From: Aurantibacter crassamenti
GTDB lineage: Bacteria > Bacteroidota > Bacteroidia > Flavobacteriales > Flavobacteriaceae
DNA: 64,000 bases
NCBI RefSeq assembly: GCF_016811105.1
Contig: NZ_JAFBGM010000001.1
Location: 1,073,126-1,137,125 of the forward strand
Direction: 5' to 3'
Shown here piece after piece: positions 61,804-64,000 of this stretch (the first letter of the stretch is position 1; each line of letters starts with the position of its first letter). Below the pieces are notes generated by a model that was not told the origin of the DNA, ran no database searches, and saw only the letters and a program-made list of their open reading frames with translations. Both the position numbers and the translations under genes were made by a program.

Positions 61804-63585
61804 TTAGTTTGTAAAATTAAGAAGTTCCTTTCTATATGCAGTTAATAGTTTTGATTTTGAAATAAAACCAAAGTACTTTCCGTCTTTAATTACTGGTAAA
61901 TTCCAAGCGCCACTTTCTTGAAATATTTGCATCACTTTTTGCATTGAATGTTTTTCATAGAAAATTGTAGCTGGTGGATCATGCATAAAAGCCGCAACAA
62001 TAGTGGTTTTGTAAAGAGAACGATCAAACATAAATTCACGAATATCATCTAATAAAATAATACCTACCAAGTGTTCTTCTTCATCAACAACAGGAAAAAT
62101 GTTTCGAGTAGATTTTGATACGGATTCATGTAGCATTTCTTCTAACAACATATTGGGGCGAACAACTTTGAAATTTTTCTCAATAACATCATCCAGTTGC
62201 ATTACGTTTAGTACATTTTCATCTTTATCATGGGTTAATAAAGCGCCCTGTTTTGCCAGCTCGCGCGTATAAATCGTATGGTCCATTACCTGTTTTGTGG
62301 CTAAGTATGAAATTGAAGCAGTTATCATTAAAGGCACAAAGAGTTCATAACCACCAGTTATTTCAGCGATTAAAAAAATGGAAGTTAGTGGTGCGTGGAG
62401 TACTCCGGCAATAAGACCGGCCATGCCAATTAGCGTAAAATTACTTTCTGATACGGCAAAGCCCAATCCAGAATTATTAATAACCTTAGCCATTACGTTA
62501 CCCAAAGCACTGCCCATTACCAATGTGGGTATAAAAATACCGCCAACCCCACCCGCAGCAAGTGTAGTAGTCATTGCAACCGCTTTAAAGATTGTTATAC
62601 CAAATAAAAGTGCGATAACGACCCAAATATTATCTATGTACTTGTCAAAAGGGGTTTTACCTAATGCAGCAGTATGGTTGCCTTCTAATAAATTATTTAT
62701 AAATCCGAAACCCTCACCATATAAAGGTGGAATAAAATAAAGCATAATACCAATAGCTAAACCGCCAACTAATAATTTGTATTTCGGACTCTTTAACGGC
62801 TCAAATAATTTGATAATGCCAAAATACATTCGCGTAAAGTATATTGAGGCCACAGCGGTACCAACGCCCAATAACACATAAAAAAAGGTGTCTTTTATTT
62901 CAAAACTTTGAACCAAAGAGAATTTGAAAAGCACTTCATTACCCATAAAGAAATAAGAAGTAAGTACACCCGAAATTGAGGCTAGTAAAAGAGGTAATAC
63001 AGATAACATCGTCAGGTCTAAACTAAAGACTTCAACTGCAAAAATAATAGCAGCAATAGGAGATTGAAAAATCGATGCAATTGCACCTGTTGATGCACAA
63101 GCGATTAATAATGAGCGGGTTTTGGCGTTAATACGGAATGCCCTGCCCAAATTAGAGCTTATGGCTGCACCGGAGGCTACGGCAGGCCCCAATAACCCAA
63201 CGGAACCTCCGAAACCAACAGTAAGAGGAGCAGCAATGAGTTGAGTGTATATTTGTTTTGGAGCTATAATACCCTTCTTTTTTGACAATGAAAATAAGAT
63301 GGATGAAATAGCATGTTGTAGTTTTTCTTTATGTACAAATTTGACATAAAGAAAAACTATAAATAATCCGATAATGGGTAGAATGAAGTAAAGGCTATTT
63401 GATAGCAGAATACCTTTTTCAAGAATTGATTCTATAAAGTAGGTGACGTTTTTAAGGGTAACTGAAGCTAAGCCAGCTAACAAACCCACAACAATACTCA
63501 TGATATACACAAAAGATTTGTGTGAGATATTCTTGTATCGCCATTTTAAAAATTTGACAAATAGTTTTTGTGCTTGGGTTGGCAT
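61804..63585 (-). CDS. ClC-family chloride channel/transporter with tandem CBS domains
   Basis: The 593-residue protein has a ClC core with about 10 membrane segments: the GGSVGLLGPAVASGAA selectivity helix (about 126-141), then GVGGIFIPTLVMGSALGN (about 350). A C-terminal cytoplasmic pair of CBS domains follows (about 440-585: VVRPNMLLEEMLHES, FPVVDEEEHLVGIILLDD, MHDPPATIFYEKHSMQ, LPVIKDGKYFGFIS). CBS pairs usually bind adenosine nucleotides and gate the channel. The position of the gating glutamate of the GxEGP motif is Leu132 here, so it may be a channel or slow exchanger. Confidence 0.88.
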   Translation of the reverse strand: MPTQAQKLFVKFLKWRYKNISHKSFVYIMSIVVGLLAGLASVTLKNVTYFIESILEKGILLSNSLYFILPIIGLFIVFLYVKFVHKEKLQHAISSILFSLSKKKGIIAPKQIYTQLIAAPLTVGFGGSVGLLGPAVASGAAISSNLGRAFRINAKTRSLLIACASTGAIASIFQSPIAAIIFAVEVFSLDLTMLSVLPLLLASISGVLTSYFFMGNEVLFKFSLVQSFEIKDTFFYVLLGVGTAVASIYFTRMYFGIIKLFEPLKSPKYKLLVGGLAIGIMLYFIPPLYGEGFGFINNLLEGNHTAALGKTPFDKYIDNIWVVIALLFGITIFKAVAMTTTLAAGGVGGIFIPTLVMGSALGNVMAKVINNSGLGFAVSESNFTLIGMAGLIAGVLHAPLTSIFLIAEITGGYELFVPLMITASISYLATKQVMDHTIYTRELAKQGALLTHDKDENVLNVMQLDDVIEKNFKVVRPNMLLEEMLHESVSKSTRNIFPVVDEEEHLVGIILLDDIREFMFDRSLYKTTIVAAFMHDPPATIFYEKHSMQKVMQIFQESGAWNLPVIKDGKYFGFISKSKLLTAYRKELLNFTN

Positions 63586-63646
63586 TTATTGGGCGATTTA
63601 CTTCTTAAAAGTATTAAAAAATCACGCTATTTCACTGCATACCCTT

Positions 63647-64000
63647 CTAAGATTGAATATCTAACTTCAAATTCAATTCTTTCAACTGTGCATCGTCAAT
63701 TGCGGCAGGTGCATCAATCATCACATCTCTACCACTATTATTTTTTGGAAAAGCGATAAAATCACGAATAGTTTCTTGTCCACCTAAAATGGCTACCAAA
63801 CGGTCTAGACCAAAAGCTAATCCGCCGTGAGGTGGTGCGCCATATTGGAAGGCATCCATAAGAAAGCCAAATTGCGCTTTCGCCTCTTCAGGTGTAAAAC
63901 CTAAATGTTTGAACATTGTAGCTTGCATTTCTTTATCGTGAATACGAATAGAACCTCCGCCGATTTCATTTCCGTTTAAAACCAAATCATAGGCGTTGGC
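63647..64000 (-). CDS. aspS: Aspartate-tRNA ligase, C-terminal part (runs off the window)
   Basis: The last about 118 codons of AspRS, read from the right edge ([12 protein letters not shown], in frame to 64000), are present. Class II motif 3 is seen in [15 protein letters not shown] with its ATP-binding Arg, together with [13 protein letters not shown] and the C-terminal [16 protein letters not shown]. The N-terminal anticodon-binding and catalytic-start regions lie outside the window. The end is intact. Confidence 0.95.
   Translation of the reverse strand, partial: ANAYDLVLNGNEIGGGSIRIHDKEMQATMFKHLGFTPEEAKAQFGFLMDAFQYGAPPHGGLAFGLDRLVAILGGQETIRDFIAFPKNNSGRDVMIDAPAAIDDAQLKELNLKLDIQS

Overview
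The window is AT-rich chromosomal DNA from a Bacteroidota bacterium, most likely a (marine) member of the Flavobacteriaceae. The evidence is C-terminal type IX secretion (T9SS) sorting domains, TonB-dependent receptor/lipoprotein pairs, a flavobacterial-type dGTPase and Dxs, DUF3078 and DUF5723 outer-membrane proteins, and TAnnTTTG-type -7 promoter elements (27038, 46338, 35890, 18367). No rRNA, tRNA, CRISPR array, phage or insertion sequence was seen. The genus cannot be fixed from the sequence.

Layout. 1-2.8 kb: small lipoproteins and small membrane proteins, two copies of a 103-bp regulatory segment, and a PhcB-like methyltransferase. 2.9-5.4 kb: a T9SS cargo protein and a repeat-bearing tail-fibre-like protein. 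6.1-9.8 kb: TrpB2, a frameshifted GNAT acyltransferase and an outer-membrane barrel. 10-15 kb: a hybrid histidine kinase convergent with a LytTR response regulator, then a secreted vanadium-haloperoxidase-family enzyme. 15-26.8 kb: a sugar-oxidation cluster with two GMC flavo-dehydrogenases carrying a Cys motif typical of [3Fe-4S] FAD dehydrogenases, a Tat-exported small subunit, three xylose-isomerase-like TIM barrels, a Gfo/Idh/MocA oxidoreductase, an MFS nucleoside/sugar permease and a DUF1080 (3-keto-disaccharide hydrolase-type) lipoprotein. Together they look like a 3-keto-glycoside pathway. 27-29 kb: the housekeeping operon yicC-gmk-nadD. 29-32 kb: a sialidase, a small soluble protein and a CAP-domain lipoprotein. 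32-42 kb: a PiT phosphate transporter, a phosphate-selective-type porin, a YwqK-like protein, a stand-alone carboxypeptidase-regulatory-like domain, a duplicated beta-helix lipoprotein and its TonB receptor. 42-49 kb: dgt, dxs-DUF3078, an alpha/beta hydrolase and two PAS-LuxR regulators. 49-61 kb: a surface-protein locus with two DUF5723 proteins, three lipoproteins and a 1666-residue T9SS protein of repeated LRR and Calx-beta modules. 61-64 kb: tadA, a small membrane protein, a ClC channel with CBS domains and the 3' part of aspS.

The strongest new signal is regulatory. Four intergenic regions between 34.3 and 42.0 kb carry 7-bp half-sites (A[T/G]GTTAN on the + strand) repeated every 11 bp, the geometry of PhoB/PhoP (Pho) boxes. 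They lie beside the phosphate porin and PiT genes, and also beside the TonB receptor/beta-helix operon and the stand-alone regulatory-like domain. This suggests that those uncharacterised envelope proteins belong to the phosphate-starvation response. A second theme is 21-bp-spaced direct repeats, typical of LytTR regulators, upstream of the haloperoxidase and in both copies of the 103-bp segment near the left end; a LytTR regulator is encoded next to the first of these sites. A third is a pair of nearly identical 18-bp palindromes, one after each of the two paralogous PAS-LuxR genes.
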